A stretch of 64,000 bases of DNA. It comes from Sphingomonas abaci. GTDB taxonomy: Bacteria; Pseudomonadota; Alphaproteobacteria; Sphingomonadales; Sphingomonadaceae. Position numbers and translations under genes: made by a program. Under the pieces are notes generated by a model. It worked only from the letters and a program-made list of their open reading frames with translations. It was not told where the DNA came from and made no database searches. The first letter of the stretch is position 1, and each line of letters begins with the position of its first letter. Positions 43,602-51,942 of the stretch are shown piece after piece. Location: the NCBI RefSeq assembly GCF_014199625.1, contig NZ_JACHNY010000011.1, forward strand, positions 21,475 through 85,474, written 5' to 3'.

Positions 43602-44020
43602 GAGTCCGTCTCCGTCACCACGGCATCCTCTTCCCAATTCTGATGCGGCCGCGCGAAGAACGCCCGCGCGGTCGGCCGGAACAACAGCACCGCGCCGATC
43701 ACCGTCAACACCACCTGCACGACATTGACCACGCCCAGCGGCCCCAATGCCACCTGCCCGGTGCCGATCTGGTAGAGGAGCGAGATCGCCCCCAGCCCGG
43801 TCAGCACGATCAGCAGCCCCCGTGCGACGCGGCTGCCGCGTCGGGTGGTGAACAGGATCAGCAGCAGGAACGCGCCGACCGTGAAGGCCGTCACCCCGCC
43901 CGCCAGTCCGGCGCCATAGGCCTGGACGAGCTGCGGCCACACCATCAGCGAGCTGACGAGCAGCAGCGCGGTGCCGCCGAGATAGAATTGCTCGGCCGTG
44001 ATGACGGACTTCGGGCGCAC
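43598..44020 (-). CDS. four-helix membrane protein of unknown function
   Basis: This 140-aa protein has four likely membrane helices (FYLGGTALLLVSSLMVWPQLVQAYG; GGVTAFTVGAFLLLILFTT; GLLIVLTGLGAISLLYQIG; VNVVQVVLTVIGAVLLFRP) and a short acidic tail (EEDAVVTETDS). GTG 44020 is proposed as start because AAGGGG lies 6 bp upstream and the sequence before it is not protein-like; the frame is open to 44146. It is coupled to the RNase T2 gene by GTGA overlap. The family is unrecognised. Confidence 0.72.
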   Translation of the reverse strand: MRPKSVITAEQFYLGGTALLLVSSLMVWPQLVQAYGAGLAGGVTAFTVGAFLLLILFTTRRGSRVARGLLIVLTGLGAISLLYQIGTGQVALGPLGVVNVVQVVLTVIGAVLLFRPTARAFFARPHQNWEEDAVVTETDS

Positions 44021-44150
44021 ACGTTTCCCCTTGAACAGATGCCCGGCTTCTATCGCCGATCGCGCCGGCGGAGAACCGTTCGTTTCGCTGGCACAACGCT
44101 TGGGGGTTGGGGATGATCCGCGGGGCGACACCCGGCTCCCGTTCATCTCC

Positions 44151-44175
44151 CGTTCCCCGGCAAGGCCGGGGAGCG
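44151..44175. repeat. GC hairpin 3' of nadC
   Basis: CGTTCCCCGGC pairs with GCCGGGGAGCG (11 bp with one G-T pair) around AAG, 16 bp beyond the nadC stop. It has no T run. The core is nearly identical to the hairpin at 33852-33875. Confidence 0.6.
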
Positions 44176-44190
44176 GACGGGATGTGGACC

Positions 44191-45030
44191 TCAGGCCGAA
44201 GCGAAATCCAGCCCGATATCAGCGGCCGGCGCCGACTGGGTCAGCCGCCCCACGCTGACATAGGTAACGCCGCTCGCCGCGATCGCCCGGATCGTGTCGA
44301 GCCGGACGCCGCCCGACGCCTCGGTCGGCACGCGCCCGCCGACCAGCGCGACCGCCTCCGCCAGCATGGCCGGCCCCATATTGTCGAGCAGCAGATGCGT
44401 CGCGCCGGCGGTCAGCGCCGGTTCGATCTGGTCGAGCCGGTCGACCTCGACGATGATCCGCGCGATCCCCGCCGCCACCGCGCGCGCCACCGCCGGCGCG
44501 ACGCCGCCCGCGACCGCGACATGATTGTCCTTGATCATCGCCGCGTCCCACAGGCCCAGCCGATGATTCCGCGCGCCGCCCATCCGTGTGGCGTATTTCT
44601 CCAGCCGGCGCAGGCCCGGGATGGTCTTGCGCGTGTCGAGCAGGGTCGCGCCGGTCCCTGCGATCGCATCGACATAGGACGCGGTCAGCGTCGCGATGCC
44701 CGACAGATGCTGCACCGTGTTCAGCGCCGACCGCTCGGCGGTCAGCATCGAGCGCGCCGCGCCGGACAGGCGCAGCAGCTCGGTGCCCGCCGCGACCCGC
44801 GCGCCGTCCTCGACCAGCCGCTCGATCGCCACCGCCGGGTCGAGCGCGCGGAAGAACGCCTCGGCGATCTCCAGCCCGGCGACGGTGATCGCCTCGCGAC
44901 TGTCCATCACGCCGGTGAAGCGCGCCTCGGCCGGGATCACCGCCTGACTGGTGATGTCGCCGATCTCACCCACATCCTCCGCCAGCGTCGCCGCGACGAA
45001 GCCCTGGATGTCGAACCCCTCCGGCAGCAT
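44191..45030 (-). CDS. nadC: nicotinate-nucleotide diphosphorylase (carboxylating)
   Basis: This is a 279-aa quinolinate phosphoribosyltransferase, which makes nicotinate mononucleotide from quinolinate and PRPP with loss of CO2. Family motifs are EDVGEIGDITSQAVIP, NTVQHLSGIATLTASYVDAI, LLDTRKTIPGLRRLEKYATRMGGARNHRLGLWDAAMIKDNHV, and LLLDNMGP. ASGGVRLDTIRAIAASGVTYVSVG forms the phosphate-binding end. It starts 1 bp inside the nadA stop (TGATG). Together with nadA it performs consecutive de novo NAD steps; nadB is not in the window. Confidence 0.95.
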   Translation of the reverse strand: MLPEGFDIQGFVAATLAEDVGEIGDITSQAVIPAEARFTGVMDSREAITVAGLEIAEAFFRALDPAVAIERLVEDGARVAAGTELLRLSGAARSMLTAERSALNTVQHLSGIATLTASYVDAIAGTGATLLDTRKTIPGLRRLEKYATRMGGARNHRLGLWDAAMIKDNHVAVAGGVAPAVARAVAAGIARIIVEVDRLDQIEPALTAGATHLLLDNMGPAMLAEAVALVGGRVPTEASGGVRLDTIRAIAASGVTYVSVGRLTQSAPAADIGLDFASA

Positions 45031-46052
45031 CAGTCGCCCGTCACCGCGGCGGCGGGCTTGGCGGGGCCGAGGTCGCCCTGCCCGACCGTGGAACTCGCCA
45101 TCGCCAGCATCGCATCCAGGCTCTTCTTGGCGCGCAGCCGCAGATCCTCGTCGATCTCGATGCGCGGGGTCAGGTCGCGCAGCGCCAGATAGAGCTTCTC
45201 CATCGTGTTGAGCGCCATGTACGGGCAGATATTGCAGTTGCAGTTGCCGTCCGCCCCCGGCGCGCCGATGAAGCGCTTGGCGGGCATCGCCTTTTCCATC
45301 TGGTGGATGATGTGCGGCTCGGTCGCGACGATCAGCGTGTCGCCGGGCATCGCCTGCGCATATTCCAGGATGCCGCGCGTCGAGCCGACATAATCGGCAT
45401 GGTCCAGGATCACTGCCGGGCATTCGGGGTGGGCGGCGATCGGCGCGCCGGGATGCTGCGCCTTGAGCTTGAGCAGTTCTGTTTCCGAGAACGCCTCATG
45501 GACGATGCACACGCCCGGCCACAGCAGCAGGTCGCGGCCGGTCTTGCGCGCCAGATAGCCGCCCAGATTGCGATCGGGGCCGAAGATGATCTTCTGCTCC
45601 GGCGGGATCTTGGCCAGGATCGCCTCGGCCGAGGACGAGGTGACGATGACATCGGACAGGCCCTTCACCTCGGCCGAGCAATTGATGTACGTCAGCGCGA
45701 TATGGTCGGGGTGCGCGGCGCGGAAGGCGGCGAACTGTTCCGGCGGACAGCTATCCTCCAGCGAGCAGCCGGCGGCCATGTCGGGCAGCACCACGATCTT
45801 GTCGGGCGACAGGATCTTCGCCGTCTCCGCCATGAAGCGGACGCCGCAAAAGGCGATCACGTCGGCGTCGGTCGCCTGCGCCTTGCGGCTGAGGTCCAGG
45901 CTGTCGCCGACGAAATCGGCGATGTCCTGCAAGGCGGGCTCCTGGTAATAATGGGCCAGGATCACGGCGTTGCGCTCCTTGCGCAGCCGGTCGATCTCGG
46001 CGCGCAGGTCCACGCCCGTCAGGCTGCCGCCCATCCCAATCCTAGCATCCAT
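45030..46052 (-). CDS. nadA: quinolinate synthase NadA
   Basis: This 340-aa [4Fe-4S] enzyme condenses iminoaspartate with dihydroxyacetone phosphate to quinolinate. Recognisable segments are AVILAHYYQEPALQDIADFVGDSLDLSRKA, VIAFCGVRFMAETAKILSPDK, VVLPDMAAGCSLEDSC, YINCSAEVKGLSD, IAAHPECP and GADGNCNCNICPYMALNTMEKL, which hold the cluster cysteines. ATG 46052 is used; a second ATG six codons later is possible because no clear ribosome-binding site separates them. The gene is translationally coupled to nadC. Confidence 0.94.
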   Translation of the reverse strand: MDARIGMGGSLTGVDLRAEIDRLRKERNAVILAHYYQEPALQDIADFVGDSLDLSRKAQATDADVIAFCGVRFMAETAKILSPDKIVVLPDMAAGCSLEDSCPPEQFAAFRAAHPDHIALTYINCSAEVKGLSDVIVTSSSAEAILAKIPPEQKIIFGPDRNLGGYLARKTGRDLLLWPGVCIVHEAFSETELLKLKAQHPGAPIAAHPECPAVILDHADYVGSTRGILEYAQAMPGDTLIVATEPHIIHQMEKAMPAKRFIGAPGADGNCNCNICPYMALNTMEKLYLALRDLTPRIEIDEDLRLRAKKSLDAMLAMASSTVGQGDLGPAKPAAAVTGD

Positions 46053-46119
46053 GCCATTCGGTCCCGTTATGATCCGCCCGCCATGACGGCCCGACGCGCC
46101 GGGATCAAGCGGGATCGGC

Positions 46120-46869
46120 TTATCGGCGGTTGGCCAGCACCTCGTCGAGCGAGCGCGACACGTCCCAGCGCTCGTCATTCGCCACCGGCTCGTCGGCGAA
46201 GCGGACCACCACCTTGGCGTCCACCCCGACCGCGCGCAACGGCATGGTGAAGCTGCGCTCGACCGCGCGGCGCGAGGCATCGCGCGCGAGCGTGATCGCG
46301 GTCGGCTCGCGCGCCTGGCGCAGCAACTCGGCCTGGCCGGCGCGGCGGTTGGCGGCGTCGAGCTGCGCCTCCGCATTGGTGAAGGTGGAGAGGACGCCGC
46401 CCGAGCCGTATTCGCGGATCGCATTCAGATCGACCTGCGGCCCGTCCACCTCGACCGGCGGCAGCCGCACCGACAGCGTGTGCGTCTCCGGGTTCCAGGC
46501 GACATCGCGCTGAGTCAGCTTAGCGAGGTCAACCTCGTAGCGGACGGTGCCCGGCATGATCAGCGTCTTCTGCGTCTGGAAGCCAAGCTGCGACTGGGTG
46601 GAGGTGACCACCGCGACATAGCGGGCGGCAAAGGCGGACAGGCGGTTCTGCTCGCGCAGGCCCTGCAGGCTGGCGGAGGCGACCGTGACCGGATCGGGGG
46701 TCAGCCGCTCGCTGACATAGCGCTGCACGCCCCACAGGGCGATCAGCACCGCCAGCACTAGCAGGATCAGCACGCCCGCCGTCTTGGCCAGAAACGGCCC
46801 GATGCTGCTACCGGTGCGGACCGCCGCCGGGATGGCGGTTTGCTCCGCCTCTACGCCGCCATCCGCCAT
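46120..46869 (-). CDS. DUF4230 domain-containing protein
   Basis: This is a 249-aa protein with one N-terminal membrane helix (TAGVLILLVLAVLIALWGV) and an extracytoplasmic DUF4230 domain, recognised by LREQNRLSAFAARYVAVVTSTQSQLGFQTQKTLIMPGTVRYEVDLAKL and VRLPPVEVDGPQVDLNAIREY. Repeated A-R-A segments near the C terminus look helical. It overlaps the end of the MBL hydrolase gene by 19 bp. The function of the family is unknown. Confidence 0.83.
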   Translation of the reverse strand: MADGGVEAEQTAIPAAVRTGSSIGPFLAKTAGVLILLVLAVLIALWGVQRYVSERLTPDPVTVASASLQGLREQNRLSAFAARYVAVVTSTQSQLGFQTQKTLIMPGTVRYEVDLAKLTQRDVAWNPETHTLSVRLPPVEVDGPQVDLNAIREYGSGGVLSTFTNAEAQLDAANRRAGQAELLRQAREPTAITLARDASRRAVERSFTMPLRAVGVDAKVVVRFADEPVANDERWDVSRSLDEVLANRR

Positions 46870-47708
46870 AGCGCTCCTTCCTCGGCCACCAGGCCCCGCT
46901 TCCTCAGATCGTGGAGATGCGCCAGCACCGATCGCTCCGCCGCCGGCACCAGGCGGGGGTCCAGCCCGGCATACATGCGCGCCACCATGTCCGGCACCGC
47001 CGACACGCCCTCGCCCAGCCGGCGCAATATCTGCCCCTCGCGCTGGCGGCGATGGCCCAGCATCCCGCGCACCAGCCGCGCCGGGTTGTCCACCGCCTCG
47101 CCATGTCCCGGATAGAAGATGCGGTCGTCGCGCCCCATCAGCTTCTCCAGGCTGGCCATGTAATCGCCCATGTCGCCATCGGGCGGCGAGACGACGCTGG
47201 TCGCCCAGCCCATCACATGATCGCCGGAGAACAGCGCCCTGGTCTCGGGCAGCGCGAAGCAGAGATGGTTGGAGGTATGGCCTGGCGTCGCCAGCGCGGT
47301 GAGCGTCCAGCCCCGCCCCGCCACCGACCCGCCCTCTCCCAGCACCCGGTCGGGGGCATAGTCGCGGTCGAAGGCGGCATCGGACCGGCCGCCCTCGTAA
47401 TCGGAGGCAAAGGGCGCGGCACCCACGATCGGCGCGCCGGTCGCGCGGGCCAGCGGCCGGGTCGCGGGACTATGGTCGCGGTGGTGGTGCGTGACGAGGA
47501 TCGCGCGCACCGGCCGGCCGTCGATCGCCCGGAGCAGCGCGGCGAGATGGTCGGGATCATCCGGCCCCGGATCGATCACCGCCAGGTCGGCGTCGCCGAC
47601 CAGATAGGATTGCGTGCCCGTATGGGTATAGGCGGAAGCATTGGGCGCGAGCAGTCGCGTGACCAGCGGCTCCAGCGCCATCGGGATCCCGGTCGGTAGC
47701 TCAGCCAT
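46851..47708 (-). CDS. MBL-fold metallo-hydrolase
   Basis: This 285-aa metallo-beta-lactamase-fold protein has the dinuclear zinc motif THHHRDHS (HxHxDH), the third-ligand His in TPGHTSNHLCF, GDHVMGW with the bridging Asp, and YPGHGEA with the last His. The C-terminal winged-helix-like extension (RLVRGMLGHRRQREGQILRRL) is that of LACTB2-like ribonuclease/hydrolase proteins. Substrates of this branch range from RNA to thioesters, so the activity is open. The start 47708 begins at MAELPTGIPMALEPL; a second ATG nine codons later is possible. It overlaps the DUF4230 gene. Confidence 0.87.
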   Translation of the reverse strand: MAELPTGIPMALEPLVTRLLAPNASAYTHTGTQSYLVGDADLAVIDPGPDDPDHLAALLRAIDGRPVRAILVTHHHRDHSPATRPLARATGAPIVGAAPFASDYEGGRSDAAFDRDYAPDRVLGEGGSVAGRGWTLTALATPGHTSNHLCFALPETRALFSGDHVMGWATSVVSPPDGDMGDYMASLEKLMGRDDRIFYPGHGEAVDNPARLVRGMLGHRRQREGQILRRLGEGVSAVPDMVARMYAGLDPRLVPAAERSVLAHLHDLRKRGLVAEEGALWRMAA

Positions 47709-47801
47709 CCCTCGCGAAATGGCCCGACGCGGCGCGACGCGCAAGGGCCTATGCCCCTGCGCGCCGCCCGTGAACATGGTGACGCGCCGTGCGATGCCCG
47801 G

Positions 47802-49460
47802 TCAATCCTTGCCGATCTCCGCCATTTGCTGGCGCAGTTCGGCCATCGACTCGTCGATGCTGGCCATCGCCTCGCGCTGCCCTTCGGCCGGGATGGACGC
47901 GTTGCTGGCGAGGGCGGCGCGGGCCGCCTGCAGGCCGGACAGCGCCGCCGTCATCGACTCGCGCTGGATCCGGGCCTGGTCCGACTGAGTCAATTGCCCG
48001 GCCCGCGCCGCCGCCTGGATGCGGTCGGTGCAGATCACCGTCGCGCGATGACCGTTGGTGGTGCGGCTGACGACATAGGCCTTGGCGCCCGTGTCCGGGC
48101 CGCAGGCGCCCGATCGGATGTCCACCATCGCGCGCATCTCGGCTGCGGTCGGCATCCCCGCCGGCGGGCGCGGCGGCACCGGCGGCGCGGGCGGCGCGAC
48201 CCCCATCGCCGAGGCGGCGGGGGCAGCGGGCGCGGCCGGAACGGCGGGAGCCTGGAGCGCGCGCGGCGGCAGGGGCGGCGTCGGCGGCACGGGCGCGGGA
48301 TGATCGGCCAGATACGCCTCCGCAGCCGAGCCTTCATAGGTGGTGGTCTTGCCGTCCTTCACCACGACGACACGGGTGGTCTTGCCGGTCCGCACCGTGG
48401 GAGCGGCGGGCGTCTTCACCATTGGCGGCATCGCCTGCATGGACGGCATGGACGGCATGGAGGTCGCCTCGCCCATCCGGGCCGCGATGGCGGCGGTGGC
48501 GCTGGTGCCGGAAGCGGTGCCGACCAGCCCCATCGTCACAACGCCCAGCACGGCGGCGGCCCCGGTCATCAGCCGCGTCCGCGACGGCCTGGCAATCGTC
48601 AGCATCTTCAGTCTCCCTTTCAGATCGGTGATGGTGTGGAGGTGGCAGGCGGCCGAGACCGCGCCGCCATGCGCCGCCTTGACGATGGCGCAGGCATAGA
48701 TGTGGCGGTCGGCGCGGCTGCGGCCGGCCAGGACGCGGGCGTCGTTGGCCAATTCCTGGTCGGCGCGGAAGGCGTGGAAGGCGCGCCACGCCAGCGGGTT
48801 GAACCAGTGGAGCGCCAGCACCGCCAGCGCCGCCCAGTTGGCGGCCAGATCGCCGCGCTGGTGATGCCCAAGCTCGTGCGCCAGCGCCAGCGACCGCTCG
48901 TCCGCGTCGTAGCGCTCGTCGAAGTCGCGCGGAAAGGCGACGAAGCGGCGCTTGATCCCAAAGGCGAGCGGCCCGGCGGCATGACGGCTCTCGACCACCG
49001 CCACGCCGTCGATCCGGTCGAGCAGCCGCGCATCGCGCAGCAACCGCCGGCAGAAGCGCCGGTGCGACAGGCAATGATGAACGAAAAAGGCGAGCGCCCC
49101 CGCCAGCCACAGCCCCGCGCCGATCGCCAGCCAGTCGATCCCGCTTCCGTCGAACCCCGTCGCCGCGACCGGCGCGGCCGCCGCCATCGCGGGGGCCGCG
49201 GCCACTGGCGCCGTGCCGGGCAGGATCAACACCGTCACCGCGTCGCCGGCGCGCGAGATCGGCATCGCCGCCTGCTCGCGCCACGATGCGGGCATCGGCG
49301 GCAGCACCAGGCGCATCGCGGGCAAGGCCCACAGGCCATAGGCGATCTGCGGCCCGAACACGCGCCGCACCGGCCCGCGCACCAGCAATACCAGCGCCAT
49401 CAGCAGCGCCGAGGCGAGCAGCGCCTCCGCCCCCCAGGCGGCGAATGCCGCGCCGGTCAT
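47802..49460 (-). CDS. M56 family (BlaR1-type) membrane metallopeptidase
   Basis: This 552-aa integral membrane zinc protease has N-terminal helices (ALLASALLMALVLLVRG; GIDWLAIGAGLWLAGALAFFVHH) and the active site H195-E196-x2-H199 in LAHELGHHQRGDLAANW. Family-typical HWFNPLAWRAFHAFRADQELANDARVL follows. The C-terminal part carries one more helix and a Pro/Ala/Met-rich periplasmic region (about residues 330-450) instead of the penicillin-binding sensor of BlaR1, so the signal is not necessarily a beta-lactam. It is coupled (ATGA) to a BlaI-type repressor that it would inactivate by proteolysis. Confidence 0.87.
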   Translation of the reverse strand: MTGAAFAAWGAEALLASALLMALVLLVRGPVRRVFGPQIAYGLWALPAMRLVLPPMPASWREQAAMPISRAGDAVTVLILPGTAPVAAAPAMAAAAPVAATGFDGSGIDWLAIGAGLWLAGALAFFVHHCLSHRRFCRRLLRDARLLDRIDGVAVVESRHAAGPLAFGIKRRFVAFPRDFDERYDADERSLALAHELGHHQRGDLAANWAALAVLALHWFNPLAWRAFHAFRADQELANDARVLAGRSRADRHIYACAIVKAAHGGAVSAACHLHTITDLKGRLKMLTIARPSRTRLMTGAAAVLGVVTMGLVGTASGTSATAAIAARMGEATSMPSMPSMQAMPPMVKTPAAPTVRTGKTTRVVVVKDGKTTTYEGSAAEAYLADHPAPVPPTPPLPPRALQAPAVPAAPAAPAASAMGVAPPAPPVPPRPPAGMPTAAEMRAMVDIRSGACGPDTGAKAYVVSRTTNGHRATVICTDRIQAAARAGQLTQSDQARIQRESMTAALSGLQAARAALASNASIPAEGQREAMASIDESMAELRQQMAEIGKD

Positions 49461-49825
49461 GCCTTCAGATCCTTCAGCAGCGCCTCGATCTCGGCGATGT
49501 CGTGCTGCGTCAGTTCGTCGCGTTCCGCCAGGTGCGCGACCAGCGGCGTCAGCCGGCCGCCGAACAGGCGGTCGATCAGCCGCCGCGACTCGCCCGTCAC
49601 ATAGTCGTCGCGCCGGACCAGCGGCCGATACAGATAGCGGCGGCCATCCTCCTCATGCGCGATCGCCGCTTTGGCGAGCAGCCGGCCGAGCAAGGTCTTG
49701 ACCGTGTTGGCGCTCCAGCCGCGCGCGGGATCGACCCGTTCCGCGACATCCTGCGCCGTCAGCGGTGCCTCGTCCCATAGCACCTCCATCACGGCATGTT
49801 CCGCATCGCTGATCCGTTCGGCCAC
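49457..49825 (-). CDS. BlaI/MecI/CopY family transcriptional repressor
   Basis: This 122-aa winged-helix repressor has the family pattern RISDAEHAVMEVLWDEAPLTAQDVAERV, then WSANTVKTLLGRLLAKAAIAHEEDGRRYLYRPLV (recognition helix and wing). The C-terminal dimerisation and cleavage region is GESRRLIDRLFGGRLTPLVAHLAERDELTQHDIAEIEALLKDL. A GTG start (49825) follows AAAGGAGG with a 6-bp gap. It lies directly below two dyad operators (49842-49878), consistent with autoregulation, and overlaps the M56 peptidase gene, its probable relief signal transducer. Confidence 0.9.
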   Translation of the reverse strand: MAERISDAEHAVMEVLWDEAPLTAQDVAERVDPARGWSANTVKTLLGRLLAKAAIAHEEDGRRYLYRPLVRRDDYVTGESRRLIDRLFGGRLTPLVAHLAERDELTQHDIAEIEALLKDLKA

Positions 49826-49841
49826 GACTCGCCTCCTTTGT

Positions 49842-49878
49842 GATTACACCTGTAGTCACATCGATTACGACTGTAGTC
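49842..49878. promoter_or_regulatory. two BlaI-like operator dyads
   Basis: GATTACACCTGTAGTC (49842-49857) and GATTACGACTGTAGTC (49863-49878) are two near-palindromes built on the TACA-N2-TGTA core of BlaI/MecI operators. Their centres are 21 bp apart, about two helical turns, so two dimers would bind the same DNA face. They lie 17-53 bp upstream of the repressor start and about 85 bp upstream of the divergent fumC. Confidence 0.82.
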
Positions 49879-49963
49879 AACCCCCGCATGGGGAGGTCGG
49901 GGTAACGCTGATGCAACCTTGGCGACGCACGAGCCTTGAGCCTGTGCAGCAAAGAGGACGCCC

Positions 49964-51355
49964 ATGACCGACACCCGCACCGAAACCGACTCGATCGGCG
50001 CGATCGAAGTTCCCGCCTCCGCCTATTGGGGGGCGCAGACCGAACGCAGCCTGGAGAATTTTCCCTTCGGCGCGCGCGAGCGGATGCCGATCGGCATCGT
50101 CCATGCGCTCGCCATCGTGAAGCGCGCGGCGGCGCGGGTGAATCGCGACCACGGACTGGACGATGCCAAGGCCGACGCGATCGACGCGGCCGCCGCCGAG
50201 GTGATCGACGGCCGACTTGACGAGCAGTTCCCGCTCGTCATCTGGCAGACCGGCAGCGGCACCCAGTCGAACATGAACGTGAACGAAGTGATCGCGGGTC
50301 GCGCCAACGAGATGCTGACCGGCACGCGCGGCGGCAAGTCGCCGGTCCATCCCAATGACGACGTCAATCGCGGCCAGTCGTCGAACGACAGCTTCCCGAC
50401 CGCGCTGCATGTCGCCGCTGCGCTGGCGGTGACCCGCACCCTGCTCCCGGCCCTCGACCATCTCCACGCCGCGCTGGACGCCAAGGCCAGGGACTGGGAC
50501 GACATCGTCAAGATCGGCCGAACCCATTTGCAGGATGCGACGCCGCTGACGCTGGGGCAGGAATTCTCCGGCTATGCCGCGCAGCTCGCGAGCTGCCGGG
50601 CGCGGATCGAGGGGACGCTGACGCGCAACATCCTGCCGCTGGCGCAGGGCGGCACCGCCGTCGGCACCGGCCTCAACGCCCCCCAGGGCTTCGCCGAGGC
50701 CGTGGCGGCGGAGATCGCCGCGCTGACCGGGCTGGAGTTCGTCACCGCCGCCAACAAGTTCGAGGCGCTCGCCGCCAACGACGGGCTGGTCGACCTGCAC
50801 GGGACGCTCAACGTGCTGGCGGTGGCGCTGACCAAGATCGCCAATGACATCCGCCTGCTCGGCTCCGGCCCGCGTTCGGGGCTCGGCGAGCTGGACCTGC
50901 CCGCGAACGAGCCGGGCAGCTCGATCATGCCGGGCAAGGTCAACCCGACCCAGAACGAGATGCTGACCATGGTCGCGGCGCAGGTGATGGGCAACAATGT
51001 CGCGGTGACGGTCGGCGGCCTCCAGGGCCATCTGGAACTCAACGTCTTCAAGCCGCTGATCGGCGCGAACGTACTGCGCTCGATCGACCTGCTGGCCACC
51101 GGCATGACCAGCTTCGCCGACCGTACGGTGGCGGGGATGACCGCCAACCGTGCCCGCATCGCCGAGCTGGTCGACCGGTCCCTGATGCTGGTCACCGCGC
51201 TCGCGCCCGAGATCGGCTATGACAACGCCGCCAAGATCGCCAAGCACGCCCATGCGGAAGGCTTGACGCTGAAGGAGGCGGGGCTGGCGCTGGGCCTGGT
51301 CGACGCCGCGACCTTCGACCGGGTGGTCAGGCCCGAGGCGATGATCGGTCGCTGA
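49964..51355 (+). CDS. fumC: class II fumarate hydratase
   Basis: This 463-aa iron-free homotetrameric fumarase hydrates fumarate to L-malate in the TCA cycle. The family signature GSSIMPGKVNPTQNE is present, with TGSGTQSNMNVNEVIAGRANE, NDDVNRGQSSNDSFPTALHVAA, and the catalytic region KIGRTHLQDATPLTLGQEFSGY. The start follows AAAGAGGACGCCC. Length and sequence are normal. The gene is divergent from the BlaI/M56 operon; the operator dyads could also affect it. Confidence 0.96.
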   Translation: MTDTRTETDSIGAIEVPASAYWGAQTERSLENFPFGARERMPIGIVHALAIVKRAAARVNRDHGLDDAKADAIDAAAAEVIDGRLDEQFPLVIWQTGSGTQSNMNVNEVIAGRANEMLTGTRGGKSPVHPNDDVNRGQSSNDSFPTALHVAAALAVTRTLLPALDHLHAALDAKARDWDDIVKIGRTHLQDATPLTLGQEFSGYAAQLASCRARIEGTLTRNILPLAQGGTAVGTGLNAPQGFAEAVAAEIAALTGLEFVTAANKFEALAANDGLVDLHGTLNVLAVALTKIANDIRLLGSGPRSGLGELDLPANEPGSSIMPGKVNPTQNEMLTMVAAQVMGNNVAVTVGGLQGHLELNVFKPLIGANVLRSIDLLATGMTSFADRTVAGMTANRARIAELVDRSLMLVTALAPEIGYDNAAKIAKHAHAEGLTLKEAGLALGLVDAATFDRVVRPEAMIGR

Positions 51356-51422
51356 GGCGACGCCCGCGCGGGAACTCCAGGGGCGATCCGACGCTTATCA
51401 CGGTATACGAGGAGATGCTTTC

Positions 51423-51635
51423 GTGAGTGCAACCACCATCGGCGCCCTGGTCGGCGGCGTGATCGATTCGATGAGCGGCGACGACGATGCCAGTTGGGAC
51501 GGTGCGCTGAAGGGCGCGATCGTCGCCAATGTGCTGAAGGTCGCGGTGCCGATGGCGATTACCTATGCGGTCGGATGGGCGGTGTTGCGCGGCGCGGGCG
51601 AACTCGTGGAGATGGTCAAGGGAGACAAGCAATGA
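51423..51635 (+). CDS. small glycine-rich membrane protein (first of a pair)
   Basis: This is a 70-aa protein from a GTG start with AGGAG 9 bp upstream. It begins ATTIGALVGGVIDSMSGDDDASWDGALKGAIVANVLKV, with one hydrophobic helix (VAVPMAITYAVGWAVLRGAG) and a charged tail. Its start resembles the next gene (IGALVGR/IGALVGG), suggesting an old duplication. The stop overlaps the next start (ATGA). The function is unknown. Confidence 0.68.
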   Translation: MSATTIGALVGGVIDSMSGDDDASWDGALKGAIVANVLKVAVPMAITYAVGWAVLRGAGELVEMVKGDKQ

Positions 51636-51841
51636 TCGGCAAGATTATCGGAGCGCTGGTGGGCCGCGAGATGGATCGTCGCGACGGCAGCGGCGGGCTG
51701 AAGGGCGCCGCCATGGGTGCATTGGTCGGCGGTGGCCTGCGTCGCATGGGACCGCTCGGCATGTTGCTCGGTGGCGGCTATGTCGCGAAGAAGGCCTATG
51801 ATCGACGTCGGGCTTCGCGGATGGCGCCGCGCGGCTTCTGA
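51632..51841 (+). CDS. small glycine-zipper protein (second of a pair)
   Basis: This is a 69-aa protein coupled to the preceding gene by ATGA overlap. It is rich in glycine (IIGALVGREM, GGLKGAAMGALVGGGLRRMGPLGMLLGGGYVAKKAYDRRR) with G-x3-G repeats that favour helix packing in a membrane or amyloid-like assembly. The C terminus is basic. It is not a recognised family. A terminator-like hairpin follows at 51861-51895. Confidence 0.66.
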   Translation: MIGKIIGALVGREMDRRDGSGGLKGAAMGALVGGGLRRMGPLGMLLGGGYVAKKAYDRRRASRMAPRGF

Positions 51842-51860
51842 CCATCGGCAGCGATGGTTG

Positions 51861-51895
51861 AAGGGCGGTCGACCGGGCAACGGTCGGCCGCCTTT
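51861..51895 (+). terminator. candidate terminator after the small-protein pair
   Basis: AAGGGCGGTCGACC (51861-51874) pairs with GGTCGGCCGCCTTT (51882-51895) with two mismatches and a GGGCAAC loop. The T run is short (three), so it may be partly Rho-dependent. Confidence 0.5.
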
Positions 51896-51942
51896 CGGCG
51901 TATCGGCTTGACGGCCCGGCTCCCTCTTGGCCAAAGGCGGGC

